From a virus: a stretch of 57,276 nt of DNA. The position numbers were made by a program, and so were the translations under genes. Location: the IMG/VR virus record IMGVR_UViG_3300025890_000031, positions 1 to 57,276 of that record; one strand, given 5' to 3'. Under the pieces are notes generated by a model, which saw nothing but the letters and a program-made list of their open reading frames with translations, searched no databases and was not told where the DNA came from. Of this stretch, positions 29,530-37,498 are shown piece after piece; position 1 is the first letter of the stretch; each line of letters starts with the position of its first letter.

Positions 29530-29729
29530 TCCATATTCTTTCTGGTTCTTGCTATGCCTGCTTTTCTTAATGCCCACTCTGTTAAATCTTCTGGACACCT
29601 TACCACATTATATTCGGAATCTTTTCTAATCAACCAATATTTTCTTTGTGGGTTTACACTTAAAATAGCTTTGCCACATTTATGGCATACTAAAAATTCT
29701 GGTACTTGATTAGCTGGTGTATCTAGCAT
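29472..29729 (-). CDS. Small Zn-binding-like protein upstream of DnaE
   Basis: 85 residues with LVCHKCGKAILSV and later VRCPEDLTEWALRKAGI, a possible three- or four-ligand zinc site. The C-terminal helix (RTRKNMEWIRTSKILAREEE) is basic. It overlaps the polymerase start by 58 bp and the upstream gene by 20 bp. Unknown role, possibly polymerase-linked. Confidence 0.65.
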   Translation of the reverse strand: MLDTPANQVPEFLVCHKCGKAILSVNPQRKYWLIRKDSEYNVVRCPEDLTEWALRKAGIARTRKNMEWIRTSKILAREEEQLFVI

Positions 29730-29982
29730 ATAGATTTATCTTCATATCTATAATTCTAGTTGTGAAATCAAAATGTGGGAATTTATCACTTCTTTTCCAT
29801 TGAGAAATATTATTCCTTAAAGACTTTTCTTGTGATAAAGGGTATGCTCCTACTAATCCCCATCTTCTTTTTGGGTCGTGACTAATCATTTGTTGTACGT
29901 GTTCTGGAAAGTATTTTGACTTTCCTTTTCTATCTGCTCCACCTGTTCGTTTGTCAGGTAGTTCTTCAAAAAACTCTACCAT
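29710..29982 (-). CDS. Hypothetical protein
   Basis: 90 residues, basic, rich in aromatic and Arg/Lys residues (KRTGGADRKGKSKYFPEHVQQM, DPKRRWGLVGAYPLSQEKSL). GAGAGG lies upstream of ATG 29982. Its leader contains the 15-bp hairpin 30002-30064. No family recognised. Confidence 0.7.
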   Translation of the reverse strand: MVEFFEELPDKRTGGADRKGKSKYFPEHVQQMISHDPKRRWGLVGAYPLSQEKSLRNNISQWKRSDKFPHFDFTTRIIDMKINLYARYTS

Positions 29983-30001
29983 GGTTTCCTCTCTTTATAG
30001 A

Positions 30002-30064
30002 TAGGTGTAGGTATTTATGGATATGAATATCAGGGCTACCGATGTTCTGAAATACCTACGCCTA
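30002..30064. repeat. 15-bp inverted repeat between SSB-like gene and next gene
   Basis: TAGGTGTAGGTATTT (30002-30016) pairs with AAATACCTACGCCTA (30050-30064) with one mismatch. The 33-nt loop contains GATAT/ATATC. No U-tract follows on the minus strand, so RNA processing or attenuation between the SSB-like gene and the downstream operon is more likely than termination. Confidence 0.6.
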
Positions 30065-30075
30065 AACTATTCTAC

Positions 30076-31038
30076 TTAACTAGCAGGATAAAATCCTGTA
30101 GCTTTAGCATATTTTGTCATGTCTGCAATATAATTAGTTTGGAACGTAATTATTTTTTCAGCTAATTTTTCTTTACTAGCTCCTGTAACAGATATTTCAA
30201 AATCGGTACACATTTCTTTTAGTTCACCTGTAGTAAGGTCTTTTAACTCTTCTACCTTGTAAAGTTCATCACCCCAACAAGTAGTGTTAAATTCTTCTAC
30301 AGACTCATAATCTGTGCCTTCTTCATCAAAAAACTCTTTGATTTCTTCAGCAGTATCAAATACTAAGTAGCCTGAACTTACATTCTCTTCTACTTCTTCA
30401 GTATCTTCTTCTACTATATCTTCAAATAATTCTTCAGATTCCTCAGTAGTTTCTTCAATAGAATCATCATCTTCTACAAAATCTACTGAATCATCTGTGA
30501 CTTCTGTTTTAGGTGTCTTAGAAAATAAAGCATTATCATCTCCTATTGCAGAGTTGAATGCAGTTTCTAAAATATCTAATAAGTCAATATTTGTGTACTT
30601 ACCAGCCTCAAAGCTAGTTGGTGCTTCAGGTGTAACATCATAAGATGTGTCTAACCCTTTACCAGTTCGCATGATTTCGTAATCTCTATCCATGATAGTG
30701 TTGTATCTATCAAACCTTAGAACTAAACGATTAGTTAAGTCTTTAGGCATTTTAAGAGCGATTACTTGGTCTGTTTCTCTGTCCACAACCTGTGCAAGAA
30801 ACCTTTGTGAAGGTCTTACAGGTGGTTCTACACCATCAGCTACTGGAATATATCTTCTTTTTTCGTTATCCCAATATTCCTGATATGCAAACCATTGGTC
30901 TGGTTCAGTTAAGAATCTGATAACTTTAGTGCTATCAGCTGGAACGTTGATTATTAGGCTTGATGTTTTGTTAAACATTCCTTTCAAGTGTCCCACGGAC
31001 TTGAAAGTGCCACCTTTGATTTGGGGTTTATCTCCCAT
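30076..31038 (-). CDS. Single-stranded DNA-binding-like protein with acidic and SAP-like tail
   Basis: 320 residues. The N-terminal half matches phage SSB-like proteins in layout: IINVPADSTKVIRFLTEPDQ, WFAYQEYWDNEKRRYIPVADG, VEPPVRPSQRFLAQVVDRET and VLRFDRYNTIMDRDYEIMRTGKG. The next 70 residues are highly acidic (ESEELFEDIVEEDTEEVEEN), the partner-recruiting tail type of SSBs. A C-terminal segment LKEMCTDFEISVTGASKEKL resembles a SAP motif. Coats ssDNA during replication. AAAGGAGA precedes the start. Confidence 0.7.
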   Translation of the reverse strand: MGDKPQIKGGTFKSVGHLKGMFNKTSSLIINVPADSTKVIRFLTEPDQWFAYQEYWDNEKRRYIPVADGVEPPVRPSQRFLAQVVDRETDQVIALKMPKDLTNRLVLRFDRYNTIMDRDYEIMRTGKGLDTSYDVTPEAPTSFEAGKYTNIDLLDILETAFNSAIGDDNALFSKTPKTEVTDDSVDFVEDDDSIEETTEESEELFEDIVEEDTEEVEENVSSGYLVFDTAEEIKEFFDEEGTDYESVEEFNTTCWGDELYKVEELKDLTTGELKEMCTDFEISVTGASKEKLAEKIITFQTNYIADMTKYAKATGFYPAS

Positions 31039-31138
31039 ATTTTTCTCCTTTTGCTAAAAGCCACTAAGGGCTTATTTATTGCTATTAGTTAAATATAGTC
31101 TAACCGTTATTATAAGTATAAAAAATTGTAAAGTTTTT

Positions 31139-31663
31139 TTATATAGTTTTTAGACTTTTAGTTAAAGTCTTTTTTAATCTCTTAGCTGTTTCTGCTGAAC
31201 CAAATAAGTCTTTAATATTGATATATTCTATAGTTACAGGTTTACCTTCTAACATATAGTTAGCTATCTTTGCATACGCTTTTTTATACGCCACAGTAGA
31301 ATTACCGATAAATCCATCTTTACCTTTGTCTAAATCTTGTTGAGTTTCACCAAGTAATAAACAACCTGCGGTGTGTTCGTCCGTATTTCCTGTATGTATT
31401 AAAATGAACTCGAACCCAGGAACGTTTTGAACATGCAACATTCCATAGTGTGCATTCTTGTACTTAGCACTATATCTGGTATGAAATCCACCTACTTTTC
31501 TAAACTCAACATCATAAGTTCCTTCAGGTATACAGGTTTCACCCATTACTTTCACATCTCTGTGTTCATCTTCAAGCGTATAGCACTCAAATTTTCCATC
31601 AATAAAAAGCATTCCATTTGTTGCATCATCCCCAAATTGAAATCTTACAACTTGTAATTTCAT
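31139..31663 (-). CDS. DUF5675-like protein (L,D-transpeptidase-like fold)
   Basis: 174 residues. Conserved pattern: FECYTLEDEHR, CIPEGTYDVEFR, GMLHVQNVPGFEFILIHTGN, then HTAGCLLLGETQ: the LEDxxR...IPxGxY...PGFxxIxIHxGN...xGCLLxG signature of DUF5675. The His and Cys placement recalls L,D-transpeptidases, so a cell-wall role (lysis or wall modification) is possible. No signal peptide. Overlaps 31660-31860 by 4 bp. The genome has no other obvious endolysin apart from the tail-region transglycosylase-like gene. Confidence 0.8.
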   Translation of the reverse strand: MKLQVVRFQFGDDATNGMLFIDGKFECYTLEDEHRDVKVMGETCIPEGTYDVEFRKVGGFHTRYSAKYKNAHYGMLHVQNVPGFEFILIHTGNTDEHTAGCLLLGETQQDLDKGKDGFIGNSTVAYKKAYAKIANYMLEGKPVTIEYINIKDLFGSAETAKRLKKTLTKSLKTI

Positions 31664-31860
31664 GCTGTTCCTTCTGGTTTTATATCTTCTGGTACTTCTT
31701 CTTGCTGTGTAAGTGCCGTATATTTGTTTTTGTATTGATTAGCAATAACAGTCATCTGTACTAAATTATCTTCTAGTTCAGCTATTCTGTTTCTTTGTAC
31801 TGCTATTACAGTATGAGCATCTAATTGCTCACCTTGCATTTCTTTTGGTTGTTCAGACAT
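31660..31860 (-). CDS. Small coiled-coil protein
   Basis: 66 residues; the central heptad-like helix AHTVIAVQRNRIAELEDNLV continues to IANQYKNKY. Polar ends. GGAGG ribosome site upstream (AATATGGAGGAAATAAATG). Adjacent to the DUF5675 gene. Function unknown. Confidence 0.65.
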   Translation of the reverse strand: MSEQPKEMQGEQLDAHTVIAVQRNRIAELEDNLVQMTVIANQYKNKYTALTQQEEVPEDIKPEGTA

Positions 31861-31929
31861 TTATTTCCTCCATATTTATTCTAAGTTATTCTTTTGTTAA
31901 ATCAAAGTTAAAGTATATCACATATTGTA

Positions 31930-32682
31930 TTATTTAAACTTATCTGGATATTCTTTGTAATTAATTCGTTCTACTTGTGCTTTGAGTAGTTCTATTCGGT
32001 TATCTTCATATTCTTTTTCAGTACCTTTTCTAACTTCTAAAGTAAGTTTTTCTGTTTCTCTTTTATAAGGTATAACTTGAATTAACGGTGTACCAGCTGG
32101 TAATATAAATTCTTTTTCTTGTATGCTAAACGGAAATGTAATGTAACCCCATTTATCCGCTTCTACTAAACCTTCTAGTAATCTAATCTCTTTTCTAAAA
32201 TGATAGAATGGGTCAACGTACATCAAGTTGTACCCTTCTGGAACTATGAATTTATATGGACTTTCTAATTTTAAAACAGATTTATCTAATCTTCCTAAAT
32301 TAGCTAATCCTACATCCATATCTCCAACTTGTTTATCAAAATGTGAACCAAAAAAATTGTGGTCAAATGCTTTATTAGTTGTCATGCCATAATATGTTTG
32401 TGTTGCGTTTCCTTCATCATCATATTCATGCCCCATATACATTTTTCCCCATAATGGAATAATTACTCCTTCTGTCATTAAATCTTGAATAGCTGGACAT
32501 TTCTTTGCAGTAAACGCATCTTCACTCCAAACATTGTGAAACTCTTCTAAAAATGAAGCCATTTCATTTCCTAAATGTAAATCTTTAAACCATTGCGGTA
32601 TAAATCTATTTGCTGGTTGTGGTGGGTAAGCAGCAACTAAATCTTCAAACTTTTTTGATTTTGGTATAACTTCTATTTTCAT
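31930..32682 (-). CDS. Marine-phage conserved protein, paralogue of 33142-33846
   Basis: 250 residues. Begins KIEVIPKSKKFEDLVAAYPP and QPANRFIPQWFKDL, has CPAIQDLMTEGVIIPLWG in the middle, VPEGYNLMYVDPFYHFRK, and ends with GTPLIQVIPYKRE. The same landmarks (PAKxFIPxWF, CPSF...EGYVL, PKGYSLRYIP, GTPLCYIVPYKRE) occur in 33142-33846. Proteins of this layout are found in cyanophages and other marine phages near halogenase-like genes. The biochemical role is unknown to me; a metal- or oxygen-dependent enzyme is speculation. Confidence 0.75.
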   Translation of the reverse strand: MKIEVIPKSKKFEDLVAAYPPQPANRFIPQWFKDLHLGNEMASFLEEFHNVWSEDAFTAKKCPAIQDLMTEGVIIPLWGKMYMGHEYDDEGNATQTYYGMTTNKAFDHNFFGSHFDKQVGDMDVGLANLGRLDKSVLKLESPYKFIVPEGYNLMYVDPFYHFRKEIRLLEGLVEADKWGYITFPFSIQEKEFILPAGTPLIQVIPYKRETEKLTLEVRKGTEKEYEDNRIELLKAQVERINYKEYPDKFK

Positions 32683-33152
32683 TTTCTGTAATCCTCTGGT
32701 ATTTTCATTTCTCCAACAATAGTATTTGTATATAATTGGTCATCTCTTAAACCGTAATAATCTTTACAAAAATAATTATCTTGCAAAAACTTTTGTCCAT
32801 CAATATTCCACAATCCGTTATCTAAAATTAATACGCATTGGCTGTTGCTATGTGTAAATGATAATTTTACAAGTTCATACCTACTTATGCAATCTGGGTC
32901 ATTATCAACAAAAATATAATCTGCTAATTTAATATCTTTTATTATTGGTTTTAAATCTTTATTTAATGTTTTATAAGCTACATTATCATATCTTTTTAAT
33001 TTATCTTGATACTCTTTATTGTTGTCGTATGAAATTACACTACTAAAATTATTTGCAAAAACTTTAGTTGAATATCCAGCACCAAACTCTAACATCAATT
33101 TATTAACTGTATTCCTACTGTTAATGTAATTTTCAAAAGATTTAATCAACAT
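32679..33152 (-). CDS. Class I SAM-methyltransferase-like protein
   Basis: 157 residues. LMLEFGAGYSTKVFANNF fits the glycine-rich SAM motif I, SVISYDNNKEYQDKL supplies the acidic motif II residue, and DYIFVDNDPD fits motif III/IV. Short for a methyltransferase but complete through the core. Overlaps both flanking paralogues by 4 and 11 bp, so the three genes form one unit. Substrate unknown. Confidence 0.65.
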   Translation of the reverse strand: MLIKSFENYINSRNTVNKLMLEFGAGYSTKVFANNFSSVISYDNNKEYQDKLKRYDNVAYKTLNKDLKPIIKDIKLADYIFVDNDPDCISRYELVKLSFTHSNSQCVLILDNGLWNIDGQKFLQDNYFCKDYYGLRDDQLYTNTIVGEMKIPEDYRK

Positions 33153-33846
33153 TTCTTGAATAACCAGATTTGAATTTATTAACTACTTTGTAGTGTCCTT
33201 TTCGTATCATTTTTCCTAATTTTTCGTTAATAGGTACAAACTGATAATTAAAACTTTCTCTCTTATAGGGAACTATATAGCATAAAGGTGTACCTTGTTT
33301 GATAAGAATTTCATCATCACTAGAAGTATAAAAAATTTGTACTGACAATTCGTGAAGTTTGTCTGTATGTACAACGCCATAGTTAGCTTCCCAATCTTTA
33401 TTAAAAGTGTATATCATAGGTATGTACCTAAGACTGTAACCTTTAGGTGTAATGCAAAACCAGTTAGTATTAATATTTATTGTTGCTCTGACCCCTGCTC
33501 CTTCAGGTATATAATCTAAAAATTGTTTTGGGTCATGTGTTCTTACTATAAACTCGTCATTAGCAGGATTAATATACAATTCTCCATTATGTATTGCTAG
33601 GTGTATATCGCAAGGTGCTACTAAAACGTACCCCTCTCTAAATACTTCTACAAAACTAGGACAATGTCTAGCTCCTTTATAGTTAGGTATAATCTTAGAT
33701 ACAAAACCGTCTTTGTTTGGTATAGGTAAATCCATAGGCATGTTAGTAAACCACTTTGGTATAAAGTTTTTAGCAGGTTGTGGCTTTGTAAATTCTATTT
33801 CATCATAGCCAGTAGTATCTGTAGTAAATTTTATACTTGCCTTCAT
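33142..33846 (-). CDS. Marine-phage conserved protein, paralogue of 31930-32682
   Basis: 234 residues: KPQPAKNFIPKWFTNMPMDLP, RHCPSFVEVFREGYVLVAPC, WFCITPKGYSLRYIPMIYTF and IKQGTPLCYIVPYKRES. Same architecture as 31930-32682, so the pair arose by duplication or separate capture. First gene of a leftward trio; its start is only 32 bp from the start of the divergent halogenase-like gene, so they share one short promoter region. Confidence 0.75.
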   Translation of the reverse strand: MKASIKFTTDTTGYDEIEFTKPQPAKNFIPKWFTNMPMDLPIPNKDGFVSKIIPNYKGARHCPSFVEVFREGYVLVAPCDIHLAIHNGELYINPANDEFIVRTHDPKQFLDYIPEGAGVRATININTNWFCITPKGYSLRYIPMIYTFNKDWEANYGVVHTDKLHELSVQIFYTSSDDEILIKQGTPLCYIVPYKRESFNYQFVPINEKLGKMIRKGHYKVVNKFKSGYSRNVD

Positions 33847-33878
33847 AATGCTATTCTATCATGCTATTATATCTATTA

Positions 33879-34889
33879 ATGAAAAATTTTCACATAAAAA
33901 TACAAGGAAGTGGACTGCCAGCACACTTAGCATTGCTTAAATACCACAAATACAATAAAATTAATTGGAATTATGCTGATACAGAATTTACCTTACCTAT
34001 GTCATCTACATTGGACTTTATACCTTTTATGCAAGATTCAATAAATTTTAGTTGGTCTGATTTAAAATTGTTTAATGGTAATTTAAAAACTGGTGTAAAT
34101 AAAGTAAACTTTAACAATAAATCATTTGATTCAAACTTTAAACCACCTTTTGTAGCTCTACACTTTGATTCTTTAAGTATGTCTAAATATCTATATAGTA
34201 AATGCAAATATAATTCTACAAAAAAAAGTGATATTTTAATAGATGCAAGTAAGCCAGTTGACATGTCAAATTATCTAACTTTAAATCATGTACCGACTAA
34301 TTGTGCTATTGGATATAAATATAAAGAGGAATATGCTTCAACTAAAACTAAGTTAGAAGCTACTGAACATGGATGGATTCAGACTATACCGACTGCTAAA
34401 TATGTTTATGTTTATTACATTTTTAATAGTGATATTAATAATCCACAAGATATCGCTGATTCCTTGCCACTAAGAAATTATAACTATGAATTAATAAACT
34501 TTTCTAGTTACTATTTGCAAAATCCTTTTTTAGAAAATCATTTAAAATTAGGATTAAATACTTTTTTTATTGAACCTTTTGATGCTACATCTTTAAGTGG
34601 TAATTTAAGACTTTTAGATTTATTTACTGACGTACAAAATAAACACATGAAGCACTCTGATGCTTTATATTATTACTTTGATTATATTAAAGAAGCTATG
34701 GAGGTATTAATGCTACATTACGTATCAGACGTACCTTTTAAATCAGAATTTTGGCGAAATGCTAAAGATAAAGCTGAAGATTATTTAATTAATACTGGTA
34801 TAAAAAAAAGAGATATAAGTAATTTTTATAGCAAAGAAGGTTATAAAAAATTATATAAAAACTTGAACGTTTCTAATTATATTCAATAA
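33879..34889 (+). CDS. Divergent flavin-dependent halogenase-like protein
   Basis: 336 residues from ATG 33879 (MKNFHIKIQGSGLPAHLAL); an in-frame ATG at 33861 is possible. The opening IQGSGLPAHLALLKY resembles the FAD-binding GxGxxG turn of tryptophan halogenases, EHGWIQTIPTAKYVYVYYIF matches the family WxWxIP motif region, and FFIEPFDATSLSGNL matches the EPLExTGL-type motif. Shorter than PrnA (about 530). Halogenase-like genes occur in marine phages. Lone plus-strand gene, converging by 17 bp with 34873-35148. The substrate is unknown and activity uncertain. Confidence 0.65.
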   Translation: MKNFHIKIQGSGLPAHLALLKYHKYNKINWNYADTEFTLPMSSTLDFIPFMQDSINFSWSDLKLFNGNLKTGVNKVNFNNKSFDSNFKPPFVALHFDSLSMSKYLYSKCKYNSTKKSDILIDASKPVDMSNYLTLNHVPTNCAIGYKYKEEYASTKTKLEATEHGWIQTIPTAKYVYVYYIFNSDINNPQDIADSLPLRNYNYELINFSSYYLQNPFLENHLKLGLNTFFIEPFDATSLSGNLRLLDLFTDVQNKHMKHSDALYYYFDYIKEAMEVLMLHYVSDVPFKSEFWRNAKDKAEDYLINTGIKKRDISNFYSKEGYKKLYKNLNVSNYIQ

Positions 34890-35148
34890 TTTCTGTGTAG
34901 TTTCTTGCATCATTAGAAGTTGGCTGTGCATAACCATCTGAAGCACTACGTATTGTTGTTGCATTTTCTAAATGTACATGTGCTTTTCTATCTCCAGCCG
35001 CACTTGTAGAACCAGCTGATTGATACAATACTGTTTTATTTACATCAACTGCTGATATTGTATTAGTTCTATTGTATGTGTTGTTAGATTGTGCAAGAAA
35101 TTGTTTCGATTTAATCGCACCTCTACCACGCCCTGAATATCTACCCAT
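34873..35148 (-). CDS. Tandem virion-type family, copy 4
   Basis: 91 residues: MGRYSGRGRGAIKSKQFLAQ, NTISAVDVNKTVLYQSAGST and a Y-rich end EIIEYN. Shares the IKSxQ...TISAVDxNKTVL core with three upstream genes (35148-36081). Stop and start codons of the series overlap as TAATGG. Such repeats occur beside tail-fibre genes of marine phages; probably small fibre or decoration parts. Confidence 0.7.
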   Translation of the reverse strand: MGRYSGRGRGAIKSKQFLAQSNNTYNRTNTISAVDVNKTVLYQSAGSTSAAGDRKAHVHLENATTIRSASDGYAQPTSNDARNYTEIIEYN

Positions 35149-35414
35149 TAGTAATACTCCACTACATATACTGTCATATTTCCGCCCCCTAAGCTGTTGT
35201 AATTATGTCCTGTAAAATTCACATTAGTTGTTGATGATAACCTACAACGTGGACTGTTGCTTTCTCTTCTATTGTTGCCATCTTGTGCAGTATCATATAA
35301 AACTGTATTAGCCATATCTACGGCAGATATAGTTACGTTAGTATTTGTAGAATTACTTCCAGCAGATACAATTTGTCTACTTTTGATTATAGGACTTGAC
35401 ATTCTTCTGACCAT
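35148..35414 (-). CDS. Tandem virion-type family, copy 3
   Basis: 88 residues: MVRRMSSPIIKSRQIVSAG, VTISAVDMANTVLYDTAQ and end VYVVEYY. Same core as copies 1, 2 and 4, with the TAATG junction to copy 2. Unequal recombination or gene duplication has produced a four-gene run. Confidence 0.7.
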   Translation of the reverse strand: MVRRMSSPIIKSRQIVSAGSNSTNTNVTISAVDMANTVLYDTAQDGNNRRESNSPRCRLSSTTNVNFTGHNYNSLGGGNMTVYVVEYY

Positions 35415-35731
35415 TAGTAATACTCCACAACTTGTATTTCAACATAATTATTTCTACGATTAGAGTTATTAATTCCTATTCTTCTAATAATAACATTTGT
35501 TGAACTATCTAATTTTGCACCTATTTGTGGCGAACTTTGAAAGTTGTAATAATAATTTTCCCATGCAGAAATACCACGTGTGTGTCCATTACTAGAATTA
35601 TGCACTAAAACTGTATTGTTTTCATTTACTGCCGAAATAGTATTATTCACGTTAGCAGTAGATGTTGAAGTATTAGTATATGTAATTCTTTGAATTGACT
35701 TTATAATACTATGTGGTCTTGTTCTACCCAT
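35414..35731 (-). CDS. Tandem virion-type family, copy 2
   Basis: 105 residues from ATG 35731 (MGRTRPHSIIKSIQRITYT), chosen because it reproduces the MGR start and TAATG junction of the family; an earlier in-frame ATG at 35764 lies inside copy 1. Core NTISAVNENNTVLVHNSS, end VEIQVVEYY. Confidence 0.7.
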   Translation of the reverse strand: MGRTRPHSIIKSIQRITYTNTSTSTANVNNTISAVNENNTVLVHNSSNGHTRGISAWENYYYNFQSSPQIGAKLDSSTNVIIRRIGINNSNRRNNYVEIQVVEYY

Positions 35732-36081
35732 TACATCATCTCCACTACTTGATAGCCTACCCATTGTTTTTCGCTTTGACCAAAACTAGATACTCTATAA
35801 GCTATGCGTATAGTATTTTCATCTTGTAAAGTTACTTTAGCTTGTGGTGCAGGATATACACGGTTATCAGTAACACCACCACCTTCAGTAGTAACTGGAT
35901 AATTCATAGCTTCGTTAACTACCATAAATGTTTTGTTAACATCAACTGGTTCTATTGTTCTGTCAATATTTTGTTGTGCGGTTGAACCATTTGCATGGTC
36001 GCCAGAAGCATCACCATATTGTCCACGTTGTATGGACTTTATACCTGCATTAGGTGCAACGTTAACTCCGTATCTTCCCAT
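35731..36081 (-). CDS. Tandem virion-type family, copy 1
   Basis: 116 residues: MGRYGVNVAPNAGIKSIQRG, IDRTIEPVDVNKTFMVVNEA and end WVGYQVVEMM. Longest member of the four-copy family; begins one base after the stop region of 36083-36379. Predicted all-beta. Confidence 0.7.
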   Translation of the reverse strand: MGRYGVNVAPNAGIKSIQRGQYGDASGDHANGSTAQQNIDRTIEPVDVNKTFMVVNEAMNYPVTTEGGGVTDNRVYPAPQAKVTLQDENTIRIAYRVSSFGQSEKQWVGYQVVEMM

Positions 36082-36082
36082 A

Positions 36083-36379
36083 TCAAGGAGTAATTTCTAT
36101 GCTACCAGTTATATTGCCGTCATCATCATAAGTATTACCATACTTTGTGCCTTCAAACCACCAATAATCGTTACCTTCTGCATCTTGACCTGGACTTGTC
36201 CATACACCGTCAATTAATTTCAAACCAATTGTATCTTCATCAAAAGTAGATAATTCTACATGGTCTGATAAATCAGAAAATAATTCCTCAGTGCCATCTA
36301 CAACTTGAATTACATCTGATGTTACTTGCTTAACTGCAAAACATACATTATGTTCGTCTTTAACTGCAAAAAATTTCAT
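36083..36379 (-). CDS. Hypothetical tail-region protein
   Basis: 98 residues beginning MKFFAVKDEHNVCFAVKQVT and ending DDDGNITGSIEITP; acidic, aromatic and beta-type. Lies among fibre genes, so it may be a structural or fibre-chaperone protein. No family recognised. Confidence 0.65.
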   Translation of the reverse strand: MKFFAVKDEHNVCFAVKQVTSDVIQVVDGTEELFSDLSDHVELSTFDEDTIGLKLIDGVWTSPGQDAEGNDYWWFEGTKYGNTYDDDGNITGSIEITP

Positions 36380-36388
36380 TTAATCTCC

Positions 36389-36700
36389 TTATACTGCTTC
36401 TTCTATACCCCAAACATTTGCAACTGAACCAGCACTAGCATTAACTGCTATAAATGCTCCAGCTTCTAATACAATGTTTGTTCTTTCAAGAACATTTTGC
36501 CCACTTAAACTAAGAACGTCAACTTTGTGTTCAGTTCCTAATGTAGCCCCAGAAGGTGCAACGTAAACTGTTACATCATCAGCACTTGTGGTTGTATTTG
36601 CAATGTTTAAGTTAACTACTGCTAGTGTACTTGAAGGCACGGTATATACTGTACCGTTTGAGTCATCTCCATCTCTTCTAGCTAATAATCCACTTGCCAT
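36389..36700 (-). CDS. Small beta-rich structural protein
   Basis: 103 residues: MASGLLARRDGDDSNGTVYT, TLAVVNLNIANTTTSADDVTVYVA, ending VANVWGIEEAV. The pattern of alternating hydrophobic and T/S residues resembles small virion surface proteins in marine phages. AGGAGA upstream of the start. Role inferred from composition and position. Confidence 0.65.
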   Translation of the reverse strand: MASGLLARRDGDDSNGTVYTVPSSTLAVVNLNIANTTTSADDVTVYVAPSGATLGTEHKVDVLSLSGQNVLERTNIVLEAGAFIAVNASAGSVANVWGIEEAV

Positions 36701-36712
36701 TTATCTCTCCTT

Positions 36713-37498
36713 TTATCCGTTTAACCCAAAAAACAATGCCGAGCTATTTAGACTTGCTGGACTTGCTATTTGACTTGTTTTTACTTTTTTAACGGCACTA
36801 GCACTATTGTCATACAATAATACTAAATCATTATCGCCATCAACTGTAATACTTGTTCCGTCTGTTGCACCGTTTATATCTAAAGCTAATGCTCCAGATG
36901 TCATTGATACGCCACTAGATGCCGAAAAATATGCTGTTATAGCAGCAGTAGTAGGTATAGAAGTATCGTTATCCGAACTAGCTATTCCCTCTGAAGAAGT
37001 AACAATGGCTGTTCCTTTAAAATTGTCAACTTCAATATTTGAAAGTGTATTGTTATCAAGGTCTAAAGTTTTATTAGTTAATGTCTGTGAACCAGCTAAT
37101 GTTACAGCGTTAGCATCAATATATGTTTTAGCTGCTTTAGCAGAAGCTAATGTATCATCACTAGAACTTACAGAAGATAAATCTGTATCTAATACTCCAG
37201 AAGCAAAATCAGCAACTTCTACATTACTTAAAGCGTTACCTGTTCCATTTGCATCAAATGTTTTATTAGTTAGTGTTTCTGTGGCATCAGGAGCTACTTG
37301 TACCCAAGCAGAACCATTGTAATACTCAAAATCATTGGTTGTAGTATTAAATCTTATTTCTCCAGTTGAAGGTGAACTGTTTCTTTGTGCAGTTGTTCCT
37401 GCTGGCACTCTTAATCCAGCGTTTGCACCATCAGGAAATTCTTTAACACCATCATAGGTGCTTCCTGTCTGTGTTACCATTAAAGGTCTATTAGCCAT
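36713..37498 (-). CDS. Tail-fibre-like protein, paralogue of 37498-38289
   Basis: 261 residues with a fibre-type opening: ANRPLMVTQTGSTYDGVKEF, GLRVPAGTTAQRNSSPSTGE, IRFNTTTNDFEYYNGSAW, then repeats LTNKTFDANG and LTNKTLDLDNNTLSNIEVDN. The neighbour 37498-38289 has the same order of blocks, so the two are a tandem duplication. The PxGTTAQR...GxIRFN...FEYYNGSAW module is common in phage fibres and mediates trimer assembly. Confidence 0.8.
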   Translation of the reverse strand: MANRPLMVTQTGSTYDGVKEFPDGANAGLRVPAGTTAQRNSSPSTGEIRFNTTTNDFEYYNGSAWVQVAPDATETLTNKTFDANGTGNALSNVEVADFASGVLDTDLSSVSSSDDTLASAKAAKTYIDANAVTLAGSQTLTNKTLDLDNNTLSNIEVDNFKGTAIVTSSEGIASSDNDTSIPTTAAITAYFSASSGVSMTSGALALDINGATDGTSITVDGDNDLVLLYDNSASAVKKVKTSQIASPASLNSSALFFGLNG

